Shown here: in pieces, positions 62,414 to 62,473 of the stretch
Layout of the letters: the number at the start of each line of letters is the position of its first letter
Position numbering within the stretch: position 1 is the first letter of the stretch
Assembly: GCA_013390605.1 (NCBI GenBank)
Contig: JACAUB010000001.1
Coordinates: forward strand, 3,490,788 to 3,553,260
From: Bacteroidota bacterium
GTDB taxonomy: Bacteria; Bacteroidota; Bacteroidia; Bacteroidales; Cfx3-03
Direction: 5' to 3'
DNA: 62,473 nucleotides
The notes under the pieces: generated by a model
What the model saw: the letters and a program-made list of their open reading frames with translations, nothing else
Databases searched by the model: none
What the model was told of the DNA's origin: nothing
Translations under genes and position numbers: made by a program

Positions 62414-62473
62414 TTTGTTGATTTTTGATAACCCTTTTAGAAAAACTATAAAAATTTACAGGTTCTAAAATTA

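Noticed and set aside
1..62473. CRISPR array, tRNA or rRNA genes, prophage
   Set aside because: No regularly spaced 25-40 base repeats, no tRNA or rRNA recognised, and no phage structural genes.

Overview
The window is about 62 kb of a low-GC Bacteroidota chromosome. Evidence for the phylum: GldA- and GldB-type gliding/type IX-associated proteins, a SecA of about 1100 residues, DUF2795 and DUF5686 proteins, many OMP_b-brl-type porins, signal peptides ending in ...AQ, and promoters of the TTG / TAnnTTTG type. The DUF2795 protein and the presence of gldB point to the Sphingobacteriia/Cytophagia side, but this is an inference. No tRNA, rRNA or CRISPR array was recognised.

Layout. 1-4.7 kb is accessory: the 3' part of an IS3-family element with a visible -1 frameshift site, short phased tandem repeats, a Bacteroidota-specific hypothetical protein, and a tight two-gene unit built on a DUF488 protein. 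5-17.6 kb is metabolic and envelope: transketolase, a DPP IV-type peptidase, an operon of porin-like protein, glutamine-dependent NAD synthetase and aldo/keto reductase, then GldB, and a lipoprotein/lipoprotein/ATP-grasp operon like E. coli ygiB-ygiC. 18-26 kb holds a thioesterase, two tandem paralogous small membrane proteins, ComM/YifB, an AT-rich island with a compact class A PBP that has no membrane anchor and overlaps a membrane-protein gene, and a MarR-MFS pair. 26-34 kb is a string of mostly single genes (PAP2-like, lipoprotein, URO-D family, GNAT, cupin, SRPBCC, Crp/Fnr, MarC). 34-40 kb is a TetR-TolC-HlyD-ABC2-ABC2 efflux operon without an ATPase. 40-58 kb is largely conserved housekeeping: methyltransferase, LolD/MacB-type ATPase, cobalamin adenosyltransferase, SecA, PyrH, Frr, radical SAM, AI-2E exporter, MetK, GldA, two peptidases, a NUDIX hydrolase and a flavin reductase. 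The end carries a second MarC behind a 25-bp perfect palindrome, a DUF5686 outer-membrane protein, a CHAD protein and a MazG-like pyrophosphohydrolase.

Regulation visible by eye: a SAM-II riboswitch in the metK leader; good promoters for marR, the DUF2795 gene and frr; several strong intrinsic terminators, mostly at operon ends or between convergent genes; palindromic candidate operators at marR, tetR and the second marC. Two genes too short for ordinary ORF calling were recovered: a DUF1289 protein (15287-15466) and a DUF6496-like basic protein (4523-4690).

The best candidates for something undescribed are the anchor-less class A PBP plus membrane partner (21263-23373), the DUF488 two-gene unit (2761-4463) and the YgiB/YgiC-like operon (15824-17613). 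None can be assigned a proven function from sequence alone.
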